From NCBI GenBank assembly GCA_032871835.1, contig CM065297.1, positions 35,473,598 through 35,537,597 on the forward strand: DNA of 64,000 bases, written 5' to 3'. This document shows positions 46,424-58,548 of this stretch, piece by piece. The notes under the pieces are model-generated. The model had not been told where the DNA came from, did not search any database, and worked only from the letters and a program-made list of their open reading frames with translations. Source of the DNA: Dipteronia dyeriana. Taxonomy: Eukaryota; Streptophyta; Magnoliopsida; Sapindales; Sapindaceae. The number at the start of each line of letters is the position of its first letter. Position 1 is the stretch's first letter. The position numbers and the translations under genes are program-made.

Positions 46424-48330
46424 AGTGAAAGCCGTCATGAAGAATTTATGAAGAATGTAGGAAAAGGCTACACCATTGTGATGAGTGAAAGCCGTCATGA
46501 AGAATTTATGTTTATGTATGCAAAATCAAAGAAGTGTTGAAAAAGAATCAATAAAAGAAAAATCTTTGATTCAAAGCCTAAAAAGAAATGGAGGAAGGCT
46601 TAAAATAGAGTATAGTTGAAAATTGTGATTGCTCGGGTTGAAAAACAAAAATGGGATGACGAGCCACATGCACACAAACACTCATATGTTGAAATATATT
46701 CTCTTTAGAGCAAAAAATCCGAATGAAAATCGGTTTGACCTTGATTGGCAAAGCTTTAGATGGATAGGTGTTGAAGTGGTTTGCATGTTGATATCACAAT
46801 CACTCCTTTTATATATACTTTAAGGAAAAATTCACACACACACTTTTGCTTATAGAGTATTTTGATATTCTAGCAATTGTTAGAAGAATTATGAGAGAGA
46901 TTGAATATCTTGGTGTATCTCTCATAGTTTGAGGAGCTTATTTTGTTGAGTTTCTTTAAAATTGCTTGAATGTATGATTGTGTGGATTTATTGTGAACAT
47001 TATTCTATCTTGATCTTAGATAGAGTACTTATCAAAGGGGAGCATAGTATGCTAGACTTTGTTCTCTTTTATGATTTGTTCACATGTTTCAAGTTGATAT
47101 TTGTTGGCATATTCATTGGTTGATATAATGAATCTTGTAGATGCTATTTCATATTTCTTGATTTGCATGATGATTCTTTGTATTACCATATGCCTTTGTA
47201 TTGTTGATCACAAATAATGCATGTAACATTTTGTAATAATCGTATGATTGTATTTGCAGTCAACTTCTCCTTATTTGGGGTTGTATAGTAGTTGAGATTG
47301 CAATCAATTCCTTCATTCTTGAAATTGAAATGAGAATAGTTGCAATGAATTATTCTTTGTTTAGGAGTCTATAGTAATTGTAATTTTAATTAATTCTATT
47401 GATTGTAGTTACAGTGAATTCCTCTTTGTTTAGGGTCGATACTAATCAATCCAATTGGTTATAGTTGCAAAAAATTCCTCCTTGCATAGGGTGATAGTAA
47501 TTGTAGTTTTAATCAATTTAATTGATTGTAATTGTACTTTAAATGACAGTAGTTGTGGTTGTAATCAAATCTTTTCTTGTTTGAGGTTGATATGATTGTC
47601 GTTGATACCAATTCCTTCATATTTAGGGTTAATATGGTTGTTAATGCAATTGTTGAACTTGGTAGAAATGACCTATATGATTAAGAGTAAAATTTATGCA
47701 TTTGTGATTCACTATACCTTGATGAGTTTGTTGTGGTGTATAGATTTGAATAACCTTTGATAGGTTAACATGGAAAAGCAAACTAGAATCAAGGGAGAAG
47801 ATATGGGAGCTAGATGCTTGAAATAAATCAATTCTTCAAGTAAGGCATCCATCTCCGAACATTATGTGAGATCACCAATTGTTTCATTATTTGATCTCAA
47901 GATATCATTTTTTTCTTTGGCATAATTTTATGTCAAAAAAGGGGAGAAATATGATATTGTTTTAGCATATCTTCTTTGAATATTTGTCAAGTATTGAACT
48001 TCTTATGGCATGTAATATTGTGATTTCATTTGGTTAAGAATATCTTTGAGGTAACATGTATATACATGATTCATTTGAATTTAAAGGTTTAATTCTTGCC
48101 ATAATTATATATTGCCATATGTGTGTTTTTCTTGGATATACTTTGTGCGTTAAGTTGATTTTAGGTGGCTACAAGAGAAGATCAGGAAGAAGTTCAAGAC
48201 TTGTTGAAGATTAGTCTTAAGGAACTAACTCATTGTAATGTGAGGGAGTGATTTCTTGACCAATCTTCATTTTGTATGTTTTAGTATTTTGTATAGTTGT
48301 TTTGACATAGAATTTGCCAAAGGGGGAGAT
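46424..48330 (+). other. 3' internal region of SIRE-like LARD, no gene
   Basis: AT-rich, without a convincing frame. A 26-bp segment 'gtgaaagccgtcatgaag...' at 46425 is repeated at 46485. A repeated 'attgtagt(t/c)...ttcctc(c/t)ttgttta' texture runs ~47260-47660. The region ends in two purine tracts, the second (CCAAAGGGGGAGAT, 48317-48330) adjoining the 3' LTR. Confidence 0.6.
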
Positions 48331-48430
48331 TGTTAGGTTTGTGAGTTATGTTGGCATTATTCTATATAAAAACAACATTTCCTTTGTATTGTTTAGTTGT
48401 CTAGGATTCATGATGATTCAAGGTTCAAAG
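48331..48430 (+). repeat. 3' LTR start of SIRE-like LARD
   Basis: 100 bp nearly identical to 35484-35583 (three or four differences), then truncated by Tekay LTR sequence. Confidence 0.85.
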
Positions 48431-48517
48431 CCTTTTCTGCTTCACGCTTATCCAATTATTTTTTTTTTCTTTTCAAATTGGGCCTTTCAATTGGGCCTAA
48501 AAGACATGAGTGTTACA
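48430..48517 (-). repeat. Remnant of Tekay 3' LTR
   Basis: 88 bp matching the first bases (minus strand) of the LTR at 53329-54950: TGTAACACTCATGTCTTTTA. It is preceded in element orientation by the purine tract ATAGAGGGGTGAAT. Confidence 0.8.
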
Positions 48518-48553
48518 ATTCACCCCTCTATATAAGAATTTCGTCCTCAAAAT

Positions 48554-50692
48554 TTACTCACTTAGCCAAAACAGATGCGGATACTGAGTCCGCATCTGAT
48601 CTTCATGTTCCCAAGTCGCCTCTTCCACTACATGATTTCTCCACAACACTTTTACAAGAGGAATGACCTTTGTACATAATACTTGTTCCCTTCTATCTAG
48701 AATCTCAAAAGGTTCCTCTTCATAAGTTAAATCTTCTCTTAACTTCACTGGTTGCTTGGTTAAAACATGCGTAGGGTCGACTATATATTTTCGAAGCATA
48801 GAAAGATGAAATACATCATGAATTCTTGAAAGCTCGGAAGGTAAAGCTAAACGATATGCCACTGCTCCTGCTCTGGCAATGATCTCATACGGACCAATGT
48901 ATCGTGGACTTAACTTACCACATCTTCCAAATCGAAGTATACCTTTCCAAGGCGAAATTCGTAGGAATACATAGTCACCTACTTTAAATTCAAGTTCCCT
49001 TATCGGCTTATGTGTATAGCTTTTCTGCCTATCTTGAGCAACCTTTAGTCTGTCTCTGATTATTTTAATCTTTTCTGTTGTGACTTGAACAAGTTCTGGA
49101 CCTAACAACTTTCTCTCACCTACTTCATCCCAACATACCAGAGTTCTGCATTTTCTCCCATACAAAGCTTCATAAGGTGCCATTTCGATGCTAGCCTGAT
49201 AACTGTTATTGTAGGAATATTCTATCAAAGGTATATGTACATCCCAACTACCTTTGAAATCCATCACACAAGCTCGAAGCATATCCTCTAATGTCTGAAT
49301 AGTACACTCCGATTGACCGTCAGTCTGCGGGTGAAAAGCAGTACTAAAATGCAATCTAGTTCCCAAAGCTTCTTGTAAACTGGGCCAAAATCTAGACGTA
49401 AACTGATGATCTCTATCTGACACTATGGATACTGGTGCGCCATGAAGATGAACTATTTCATCCATATAAATTTTGGCTAATATGTCAAGAGAGTAAGTAA
49501 TACCGATTGGCAGAAAATGTGCAGACTTTATAAGTCGATCAACGATCACCCATACACTGTCGTGACCACTTTGACTACGAGGGAATCCTACCACAAAATC
49601 CATGGAAACATGTTCCCATTTCCATTCGAGAATAGGAAGTGGTTGTGATAGTCCTACTGGTTTCTGATGTTCTGCCTTGACTTGCTGACAAATCAAACAT
49701 TTAGAGACAAATTCTGCTATCTCTCTTTTCATACCTTGCCACCAGTAATGCTCTTTCAAAGTACGATACAGCTTAGTACTTCCTGGATGCATTGCATAAG
49801 CTGAAGAGTGAGCTTCCTCTAAAATTTCATTCTTGAGTTCCTTAATGTTTGGTACGCACAGTCTATTACCTAGAACCAATGTACCATAACTTCTCACTAC
49901 AAAATCAGCTCGTAAGCTTTTCTGCACTTCTCCCTTCAATTTAACTAAATAAGAATCTTGAGTTTGCAATTCCCGTATACGATCAATCAAAATAGGTCTA
50001 ACCTGAAAGGTAGCCAATAATGCTCCACAATCTTGTGCTTCTAGCTTAACTCTCAACATTCTTAATTCAGCTAATAATGGAAGCTGAATATGATTTACCT
50101 TCCAATTCATCCTCAAATGAGCCATAGAACTTGAAGACTTTCTACTGAGTGCATCTGCCACCATATTTGCCTTACCAGGATGATATTCAATCATACAGTC
50201 ATAATCTTTAATCAACTCAATCCATCTTCTTTGTCTTAAATTTAGTTCTTTTTTAGTGAAAAGATATTGTAAGCTTTTATGATCTGTATAAATCTGACAG
50301 GTAACTCCATATAAGTAATGCCTCCAAATTTTCAGTGCAAACACCACTGCAGCAAGCTCTAGATCATGGGTTGGGTAATTCTGTTCATGCTTCTTTAATT
50401 GTCTTGATGCATAAGCTATCACTTTCCCATGTTGCATCAAAACGCAACCCAAACCATGTTTAGATGCATCACTGTAAACAACAAATCCATCACTTCTGGT
50501 TGGAAGAGCAAGTATTGGAGCAGAAGTCAATCTCTCCTTGATTTTTTGAAAACTCTTTTCACAAGCTTCTGGCCACTCAAACTTCACATGCTTTTGAGTC
50601 AATCTTGTTAATGGTGAAGCTATTTTAGAAAATCCCTCTACAAATCTTCGATAGTAACTTGCTAAACCCAAGAAACTTCTTATTTCTGTCAC
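48554..50692 (-). CDS. pol: Tekay pol: RT end, RNase H, integrase, chromodomain
   Basis: 712 residues, open throughout. RT C-terminus [19 protein letters not shown]; RNase H with D75 in [11 protein letters not shown], then [19 protein letters not shown] and VADALSRK. The integrase zinc region has His near 295 and 302 and CLICQQ near 332. The catalytic residues are D365 (SMDFVVGFP), D426 (VSDRD) and E462 (GQSECT), with 35 residues between the last two. A C-terminal chromodomain lies at ~659-712 ([29 protein letters not shown]). The true polyprotein starts far upstream; this frame begins only because of a TGA at 50702-50704. Chromodomains direct integration towards particular chromatin in this lineage. 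Confidence 0.92.
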   Translation of the reverse strand: MTEIRSFLGLASYYRRFVEGFSKIASPLTRLTQKHVKFEWPEACEKSFQKIKERLTSAPILALPTRSDGFVVYSDASKHGLGCVLMQHGKVIAYASRQLKKHEQNYPTHDLELAAVVFALKIWRHYLYGVTCQIYTDHKSLQYLFTKKELNLRQRRWIELIKDYDCMIEYHPGKANMVADALSRKSSSSMAHLRMNWKVNHIQLPLLAELRMLRVKLEAQDCGALLATFQVRPILIDRIRELQTQDSYLVKLKGEVQKSLRADFVVRSYGTLVLGNRLCVPNIKELKNEILEEAHSSAYAMHPGSTKLYRTLKEHYWWQGMKREIAEFVSKCLICQQVKAEHQKPVGLSQPLPILEWKWEHVSMDFVVGFPRSQSGHDSVWVIVDRLIKSAHFLPIGITYSLDILAKIYMDEIVHLHGAPVSIVSDRDHQFTSRFWPSLQEALGTRLHFSTAFHPQTDGQSECTIQTLEDMLRACVMDFKGSWDVHIPLIEYSYNNSYQASIEMAPYEALYGRKCRTLVCWDEVGERKLLGPELVQVTTEKIKIIRDRLKVAQDRQKSYTHKPIRELEFKVGDYVFLRISPWKGILRFGRCGKLSPRYIGPYEIIARAGAVAYRLALPSELSRIHDVFHLSMLRKYIVDPTHVLTKQPVKLREDLTYEEEPFEILDRREQVLCTKVIPLVKVLWRNHVVEEATWEHEDQMRTQYPHLFWLSE

Positions 50693-50701
50693 ACTTATTG
50701 G

Positions 50702-51526
50702 TCATTCCCAATTCACTATAGCTTCAACCTTTTGAGGATCAACATAAATACTATCACCAGAAATCACATGGACCAAAAATGTAACTCTATCGAGCCAGAA
50801 TTGACACTTACTAAATTTGGCATAAAGTTGATTCTGTCTCGAGACTTGTAGAATAATCTCTAAATGCTCTGTATGCTCCACATTATCCTTAGAATAAATC
50901 AAAATGTCATCAATGAACACGATAACAAATTTTTCTAGATAAGAATGAAATACCCTATTCATCAAATCCATAAAAGCTGCTGGAGCAATTTTTAATCCAA
51001 ATGGCATAACTAGAAACTCATAATGCCCATAACGAGTTCTGAAAGCCGTCTTTGGTATATCATAGTTTCTAATCCTCAATTGGTGATAACCTGTTCGCAA
51101 ATCTATTTTGGAGAATACCTTTGCTCCCTGAAGCTGATTGAATAAGTCATCAATATGTGGGAGTGGGTATTTATTATGCACCGTTGTTTTATTCAATTGC
51201 CGGTAATCAATTCATAAACGTAATGTTCCATCTTTCTTCTTAACAAACAGAACTGGCGCTCCCCATGGTGACACACTAGGTTTAATAAAATTCTTGTTCA
51301 CCAATTCTTCTAATTGAATCTTCAACTTTTTCCATTCGGTTGGAGCCATTCGATAAGGTGGAATAGAAATTGGAGTTGTGACTGGGACTAAATCTATCAC
51401 AAACTCAATGTCTCTATCTGGTGGTAATCCATGAAGATCTTCAGGAAATACATCTAGAAAATTTCTTACCACCGATATATCTTCTAATCTTACCTTACTA
51501 TCCCGAATATCAATTACATAAGCCAT
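50702..51526 (-). pseudogene. pol: Tekay RT core
   Basis: In frame with the downstream pol but broken by two stops. The N-terminal part (51526-51212) ends KKDGTLRL followed by TGA where Cys is usual (LRLC). The core (51196-50702) has [30 protein letters not shown] and catalytic [12 protein letters not shown], then ends VEAIVNWE followed by TGA where Arg is usual. Apart from the stops, all RT catalytic residues are intact. Confidence 0.88.
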
Positions 51527-51691
51527 ATAAGCTAAACATTGTTTCCAGAGAAACCGTCGGACAGTAATAGCAGAAATAACACAAGAAGGAGAAATCTGAC
51601 GTTCGCCGTAGAAAATAACATTCGACTCTCCTTGAAGTGTAAATTTTACCTCTTTTTGAAAACAATCTATAGTAGCATGGTGTATAGCCAG

Positions 51692-51962
51692 CTAATCCAT
51701 TCCCAAAATAACATCAAAATCATGTATATCAAGTGGGATCAAATCAACATGTAGCTCATGCTTACCGACTATGACTTTACTGTTTCTATATATATTCTCA
51801 TCCAATAAAGAGTCACCAGTAGGTGTAGCCACTACCATACAAGAATCTAATGGTTTTAATTCTACATCCGCATACACCATAAAAGATTGAGATGCAAAAG
51901 AATGAGTAGATACAGGATCAATGAGAACATGTGCATCGCGGCCAAAATTTTTTACATACCGG
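51692..51962 (-). pseudogene. Tekay protease
   Basis: Reads HVLIDPVSTHSFASQSF. The active-site triad normally D-x-G is D-P-V here, so the catalytic-loop glycine is lost. DIHDFDVILGMD then runs into TAG where Trp is conserved (GMDW). Same frame as the downstream RT. Confidence 0.8.
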
Positions 51963-53228
51963 TAACGACATCTGGAGTGGTCTCGACATCTTGCTGAGTC
52001 ATAGCAAAAACCCTTGCCTGAGTATGAGGTCTACCCGACTGACCTCTCTGTTGGTTGCCTCCAACCCCTGTTGCGCTAGCTTGGGTTTTTCCTGTAGTTG
52101 TAGATTCTCCTACTCGGGATCCCCTTTGTCCTTGAATCTGACCAGCGCTACTTTGCATTGGTTGAAATCCTATCTTTCTTTCTTCATTGCCTCCCTGAAC
52201 TAACTCGGAGCAATCCCTTTTTAAATGTCCAGGCTGCCCACATTGATAATAACCTGATCTCCATAAATAACACTCACCATCATGGTGTTTTCCACAAGTC
52301 TTACATAGAGGACGCCAACCTCTACCCATATTAACACTCTGTTGACGACTACCCATTGGTTGTTGGACTGAGGCTTGGCTAGAACCAGGTCCATGACTAT
52401 GTTGATAATTACTAGTCTGATCTGAAAAACTGCCTATTACCTTAGGCATTTTACTATAAGAGCCCCCTGCTGACTAGTTACTGCGCTTTTGCTTATGTTG
52501 TTGAAATCTGCGAGAGTCACTAAGGCCTCTCTCCACTCTCAATGCAGCTTCAAACAACTTACCAAACTCAACATGTCCAGAAGTAGTCACTATTATCTTA
52601 ATTTCCGATCGAAGTCCATCTTCAAATTTTCTACACTTATTTTCTTCATCAGCGACTACATACGGAGCAACCCTCGAAGGTTATTTAAATTTCTTCTCAT
52701 ACTCTCTACTGTCATAGATCCCTGTACTAGTTTGAAAAATTCAGCTCTTTTCAAATCTTGATAGAAACGCGGATAATAATGACCATTAAGCTGCTTCTTA
52801 AAATCCTCCCAAGTAATTCCTTCAGAAGTTCTTCGTTGAACTAAGGCCCACCAATCATATGCTTTTTCCTTTAGCAAAAACGTAGCAAATGAAACCTCTT
52901 ATTCATCGGTGCACCTCATAACTTCAAATACACATTCTAGTTCATTCAACCATGAACTAGCACTATTAGGATCTCCAATTCCATCAAAATTCGTAGCTCA
53001 TAACTTTCGTACACGCTCAATTGAATTTTCAGGTACTCGTGTTTGGTACTGGACCATCACAGTCAACAGTTCTGCATTCCTATCCATTGGTTCTTTACTA
53101 GGTTCTGATACATGAGGTTGAGCTATAGGTGGTTGAGGGTGTGATTCTATCTCGTTTTCACCTTGGTTATCACTCGTCTCTCCAAGGTCAGCTACCGGTC
53201 TTGTGCGTGGGCGGCCAACTCGACGCAT
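51952..53228 (-). pseudogene. gag: Tekay gag
   Basis: Starts MRRVGRPRTRPVADLG about 85 bp after the primer site. The gag domain includes WLNELECVFEVM, EKAYDWWALVQRRT, WEDFKKQLNGHYYP and FGKLFEAALRVERGL, read through stops at ~52998 and ~52912 and a frame change near 52650. The zinc knuckle reads YYQCGQPGHLKRDC: the first Cys is Tyr, so zinc binding is lost. A Gln/Gly/Ser-rich tail follows and shifts frame again before the protease. Confidence 0.85.
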
Positions 53229-53312
53229 GATGCTGTTACAAAATCAAAGTTATGCTTAAATGCATGAAACTAAATGCAAAAAATTACTATGGTCTAAAGA
53301 ATTATAAACTGT

Positions 53313-53328
53313 GGCTCTGATACCAAGT
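53313..53328 (-). other. Primer-binding site of Tekay element
   Basis: Minus strand ACTTGGTATCAGAGCC directly after the LTR end GTCTTGTCA. Confidence 0.85.
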
Positions 53329-54950
53329 TGACAAGACCGACTCCTCTCTTGAGTACGGGGGAGACCCTGTGGGATGAGCTTTTACTATCATGATAAAAGA
53401 GAACTTTCTACTAAAATTTCCATAGGAAATACTTCACTTTTAAATATAAATAAATGCGAGGAAAATATTGGAGAGTACAAAATGTACATAAATGCAATTT
53501 CTTTTCATATTTTCGTTCGTTACAAAAAGTTTGTCAAAAATGACCGATCGGACCAAAAACAGACCACTTTAAAAACTAAGTAACCAGTCCATCCCGAGTG
53601 GGAAACCGAACAGGCCGAGTAAGAAACTCGAGTAATAGGCCATGTGGGCCGAGTAGGTCAAGTGGGCCGAGTAGGCCGAACAGACCGAGTAGAAATCCGA
53701 CCACGTTCTGACCATGCCTACCGTCCCGACCATGCCGACCTCATATTTCTAAATATGTACATGAAAATTTAAAATGCATGACTTTTATGCTTCATAATGT
53801 GATCGAGTGGCCCACCTCAAAACTTCTGAGTCCGCACAACCGAGCAGCTACCTGGATAAATATTTAAGAGTGAAAGGATGAGCGCTAACGCCCAGTGAGT
53901 GAATGAAAACTTTTAAAAACACTTTTCCAAACCACTTTACAATAAGCATTCAGTAATACATGGTATAAGATAATATATCTACTTTCGTACTTAATAAACT
54001 GCATAAACTGAATGCATCACTTTTCAAAACAAGAATAAGATACTTTATAAAATCTTAATCTGCACCAAAATGTACCGGGGATATCCTCAATACGTAAGCT
54101 GAAATACTTTGGGCAAACGCCGAGTCATGAATAACTTCTGGTCATACCCGTGCAGAGTGACTGAATTACTCTTTCTCTTGTCATGCTCGGGCAGAGCGAC
54201 TCTCTGGTCATACAAGTGCAGAGTGACTCAATTACTCTTTCTCTGATCATGCACTTGCAGAGCGACTCATGACATACACATGTGTAGAACGGCCTCAAAA
54301 GCCAACCATAATCATAACTGGGGAAGGTACATACATGGTATTTTTATAGAATTCATAATCTCTTCTTGATAATTCATAAAAATATTATACTGATTCTGAA
54401 TGCTAATATAAGCATAAAATATATACTTTCAGTTCTCTGTATACTCACCATCAATCATAAAAAGCAATAAAAAGCTTAAAATGATTTGCAGCAATTAAAG
54501 CATAAAACTTTAAACTTGAGTTAAAAACAAAACTGAAACTTAATTCACTCACAACTAAAAAGTCAAGCTTAATTCAGACTAAATATGCTAGATTCCCTTG
54601 GTCTTCTTTTCCTAACAATCATAAGATCTAATTAGAAACTGGATATCAAAGAAGAATCAACTGAAATCTATAATCACGAGAGAGAGCTTCACTGACTTCT
54701 CCTTCTCTTTTCTTTCTTCTCTTTCCTTTCTTCCGCTGGATTCTACTGCTTTCTAGCTCTCACAACGTTTTCCTCTAATATATATACTTATGGAAGGACA
54801 CAGTTAAAGTTGTGAGCTAATTAACCAAGCTCACAGCTGCTTGTCAGCCATACAATTCATTTAGGCTTACTCACCTGATGCCTTTTTTGCTTCACGCTTA
54901 TCCAATTAATTTTTTTTTTCAAATTGGGCCTAAAAGACATGAGTGTTACA
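53329..54950 (-). repeat. 5' LTR of Tekay element
   Basis: 1,622 bp, TG...CA ends. It contains a short 'ggccgagtagg' cluster (53600-53700) and two 66-bp units starting 'ctggtcatac' at 54138 and 54204 with alternating 'gcagagtgact' and 'gcagagcgact'. Confidence 0.82.
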
Positions 54951-56118
54951 TCTCCACTATTAGAACAAGGTGATTAAGCAACGAGTCCCCTCAACTTAGA
55001 AACTAAAAGATAGGTCTAACCATATGAAGTGCAAATGAGATCCCTAAAGTGACTAAGAGCTATGAACAAGCACATCAAGCATACATAAATTCTTCACAAG
55101 CACTATGCTAAAGGTATCTCGCCAAGCTAATATAATCTTGAATATTTGGAAAAGTATCAAACTTATGAAAAATTGACACAAAAAGACTCAAAGACTGAAA
55201 AAAGATGGCTAACAAGGTGTGTACACCGCCAAATCAAAACCCAACAATGTCCTCTATGTTGAAGACTAGAGAGTTCGGCCAAGTGGCGTGCACTTAACTT
55301 GACTCCAAACAAACAACCTATGCACTAATCATGCACAATCAAAGCCCAAGAACATCAAAACACTCAAGAAGGGTCATACATAATATATGGTAGTCAAGTG
55401 CAATATCGACATTTAAGCACCAACCATCATTAAACATTAACAATTCATAAAATTTAATGGAATGGGGACATGATGAACCCTAAACCGATTTTCACTATAT
55501 GCTCATGACCTAATCAAGAATATGTATACGTACTACCCCCAAACCAAATGGGGCAATATATGTTCAATATGCAGCTGTACACTCACATATATATTCATAA
55601 AAGCCTTTGTCTCATCATTCAATCAAAATTGATAAATTACCAAATTCCTCATTCAACTAAAAAAAATGCATTCATTATGCAAAAATATATTATCCACATA
55701 TCAAAAAATAAATCAATCAAATCAAATCCAAAATATCATCATCTAAATATTCTTCCACACAAACATCCCAACATCACTCCATGAAAGCAAGTAAATACTA
55801 AAAGATGAAACATAATGCAGAAATTCAAACGTGAATATGAGAAAATAAAACTGAAGTGTGTTTTCTCCTTGCAAACTTTTCCTATTAAAGTAAGGCTCTC
55901 GCCATTTTTATGAGAGCTCAGGGCCGGCTTGTCCCTTCCGGATGTATAGGTTGTTATCGTTTCCTACCAATAGACAAAGAACCTCACTTAAGACATAAGC
56001 GACAAAGACCCGTTTCCTCAAGAAACTATAGAAAATCTTCACACTCATAAAGTTCATCAGAAAGTTCAGGCAAATAAGATTCACGTAATACTTGTAGTTG
56101 CCAACCCAAACTTGCAAC
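54951..56118. other. Unassigned interval
   Basis: AT-rich, not matching any other part of the window. It is the best candidate for host (non-transposon) sequence, but apart from the small frame at 55908-56117 nothing coding is evident. It ends with GCAAC before the Copia LTR. Confidence 0.4.
55908..56117 (-). CDS. Small hypothetical frame, 69 residues
   Basis: MQVWVGNYKYYVNLICLN... ending IRKGQAGPELS. Hydrophobic stretch near 8-30 and again near 38-52. It looks more protein-like than its surroundings, and could be a decayed exon or chance. I do not recognise it. Confidence 0.2.
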   Translation of the reverse strand: MQVWVGNYKYYVNLICLNFLMNFMSVKIFYSFLRKRVFVAYVLSEVLCLLVGNDNNLYIRKGQAGPELS

Positions 56119-58373
56119 TGTTGGGATTACGCTCGATAACAAGAGTATAATAATGTTTTCGACAATTTTTTCATATTAATAAAGTGATTTCTAGTTTAAC
56201 AAATCTTATAGCATTTATAGTTTAATTATTATAATTGTCAAAAGTAAATAATCGTAAGGTCAAAAGATTATGTGGAAAGAAGAATTGTTCATACATCTAG
56301 ATATGTACGAGGTAGACACAATTCCTTAGTTAGTCTTGAATAATATTCACAACTTAAGATAAAGGTTGGGTGCCTTTATATTGTCAAAGTTGTAGATTCT
56401 TTTGCTAGCATTTGAGTGGGATCAAATGTGTTATGATGAGTCTAAAATCATCAAAGTTTGGTGTCTTTGGGCAAAAGAATCTAGTGCGCTGGGTGCAATG
56501 AATTTGATCACAGTGAAACACTTTATCTAGAACCGTCAATAGATAAAAGTTTTCATTTGAAGACAATCGGAGAGTATCTCAATCCTGAGATAAATGATGG
56601 ACTTATGGTTGCAAGTGTTATCATTTGAGCTATCGATAGTTTGGTGGTATTCATTTGTTAATTGATAGAGGACTTCATTTATAGATATGAAATCGTGAAT
56701 CCATTTATTAAATGAGAGTAAAATATCATCATATGGATGTTTCGAGGTATTGGATATTAAATCTTAACGTTAAGTTTTTGATAGTGTCAATTGAAACATG
56801 GCTTCTAGACAAGTCAATATATCCAAGTTCAAAAAGTGGTCATATGAGTAAATACGATAACTTGGAGAGCTATAGGAGGTCTATGAGCTCTTGGCGATTA
56901 CTGATATTCTTCACGAGGATACACTTTCTCCAATAAGGTTGTCTAGGGTATGAGTAAGAAATATAATTAATTCTATCTTTATTTAAGAGTGCAATTTTAG
57001 TTCTTTAGTGGAATTAACTAAAATTAATAGATCGGACCCAGGTGAATCATTTGTTGATTGTGATTGGGTTGTGTCTATTGGAGCTTAAATTTAGGGAGCC
57101 CGCCAAGATTCCCAATCCTCACGAACTTGCATGGATCACTTGATATATTCTACTGGACCAATTTAAGGGTCCATCTAGAATTTTATTGAGGCATGTGGAC
57201 TTGTTTCTTTTTAAGAATGGGTCTAGTTCACATGTGGACTTTTTATTATGGTCTAATGGATTTAATAAAATAGAAAGAATAATATAATGGCCCATATATG
57301 GTGTTGGGCGGCAAAACTATATAGTTTAGCTTAATTATATTATTTTTATTTTATTGTTTAAGTAAATAGTAATTAATTAATTTGGTAATTTATTAATTAT
57401 TTAATTAAAAGTCAAAATCTTTTTGCTAGTAGGAGTTGGTCTCCTAATATTATACTATTGTTGGTAGTATAATTAATATTAAAGATTATATTTGATAAGT
57501 AGATAAAGAAAAAGAATTATTTATCCAGTCAAAATAGGAAATATTTAATATGGTTACAAATACACTATTTGAGTTGGATTTGGAGTCTTGGTGTATGAAC
57601 GAATTCTTTTTGGAAAAGGATTCTTGGTCACCAAGTTAATCCACCTAAGCATAGGATTCTTGCCCAGCAAGTAAATCCTTCTTAGGAAAAGATTAAGTCT
57701 CCTAATTTAAATATAAAGAGGATTCGGCCAACCCTATATATTTTAGGGCTAGGAATTCGGCCATGATGTATATATATATATATATGGCCTACATAATTTC
57801 AGCCAAGTGGTGAGAATATTTTTAATAGAATTCGGTTACCATAGAGTTTCTAGGGAAAATTTATTTTTGCTCTAGAACAAAATTCTATCAACTTATAAAA
57901 ATAGTGTAAGATTCGATACAGAAGAAAAGGAAGAAAGAACGTTTAGTTTTCGATAATACACTAGGAGCGTTTACATTAAAAGGTTTTGTGTACAAAATCA
58001 AATCAAGGTTCACCCGAGTTTCAATCAAACTGAGTGATCATTCACAAGTGACCAAACGTTCTTTGTTTTCTTCTTGGAGGATTATTGTGACTAACAATAA
58101 AGAGGATTTTGTTTGTTTCCATCCATCCTCTGGTATACAATTAAAGAAAGGGAGCCCCCACTGTTAGGTGATTCACCTTCTTGATTGGATTGGAAGATCT
58201 TACGGATTCAATTCGGTGCTTGTTCAATCGTCACGAGAAAAAGGTACCACAATTTTATATACATCAATTAATCTAGGGTTAAGGTTCTTGTTTTTATAAA
58301 GGGAAATTTTTTATTTATACCGAAACCCTAATTTATTGATTTTTCACGCTTCCGTCGTGCGATTTTCCCTACA
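56119..58373 (+). repeat. Family-A Copia LTR, copy E (full length)
   Basis: 2,255 bp, TGTTGGGATTACG...TTTTCCCTACA. It is the only complete copy in the window and is very AT-rich, with ATTCGGCC motifs near 57720-57765 and a (TA)n stretch at ~57770-57785. Confidence 0.88.
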
Positions 58374-58387
58374 ATTGGTATCAGAGA
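58374..58387 (+). other. Primer-binding site, family-A Copia
   Basis: ATTGGTATCAGAGA directly after the LTR end; one mismatch to the iMet-type consensus. Confidence 0.85.
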
Positions 58388-58512
58388 TTGGTTGTACCCT
58401 TGATTAATTGATGTGTGTACGTGAATCTTTTTATTTTTATTGTATATATGCATGTTTTAGAAAGAGGTGGCACTCTAGATATTCGCATATATATTTACAT
58501 TGGAATCTATGA

Positions 58513-58548
<36 letters not shown>

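Larger units (their letters stand above)
35484..48430 (+). mobile_element. SIRE-like element without recognisable pol (LARD-like)
   Basis: The 5' LTR is at 35484-38193, followed by a damaged iMet-type primer site, coiled-coil-like reading frames to ~39285, and about 1.9 kb of 3' region (46424-48330). The end carries two polypurine tracts (AAAAAAGGGGAGAAA near 47935 and AAAGGGGGAGAT at 48318) and 100 bp of 3' LTR. A CRM/Reina-like Gypsy element (39906-46423) is nested inside. Removing it leaves about 3.6 kb of internal DNA with no protease, integrase or RT. Its LTR is a different family from the solo LTR at 33115. The 3' LTR is cut by the Tekay element. Confidence 0.75.
48430..54950 (-). mobile_element. 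Decayed Tekay/Del chromovirus
   Basis: The 5' LTR (53329-54950), primer site, gag, protease, RT, RNase H, integrase with chromodomain and purine tract are all recognisable in order on the minus strand; only 88 bp of the 3' LTR survive (48430-48517). At least five in-frame stops and two frameshifts disable it. The left break fuses it to the SIRE-like 3' LTR; the sequence beyond 54950 does not continue that LTR, so this was not a simple insertion or a later deletion occurred. Confidence 0.88.

Noticed and set aside
39901..46430. Target duplication GATGA for the CRM/Reina-like element.
   Set aside because: The right flank reads AGTGA; the match is incomplete, so I did not claim a duplication.
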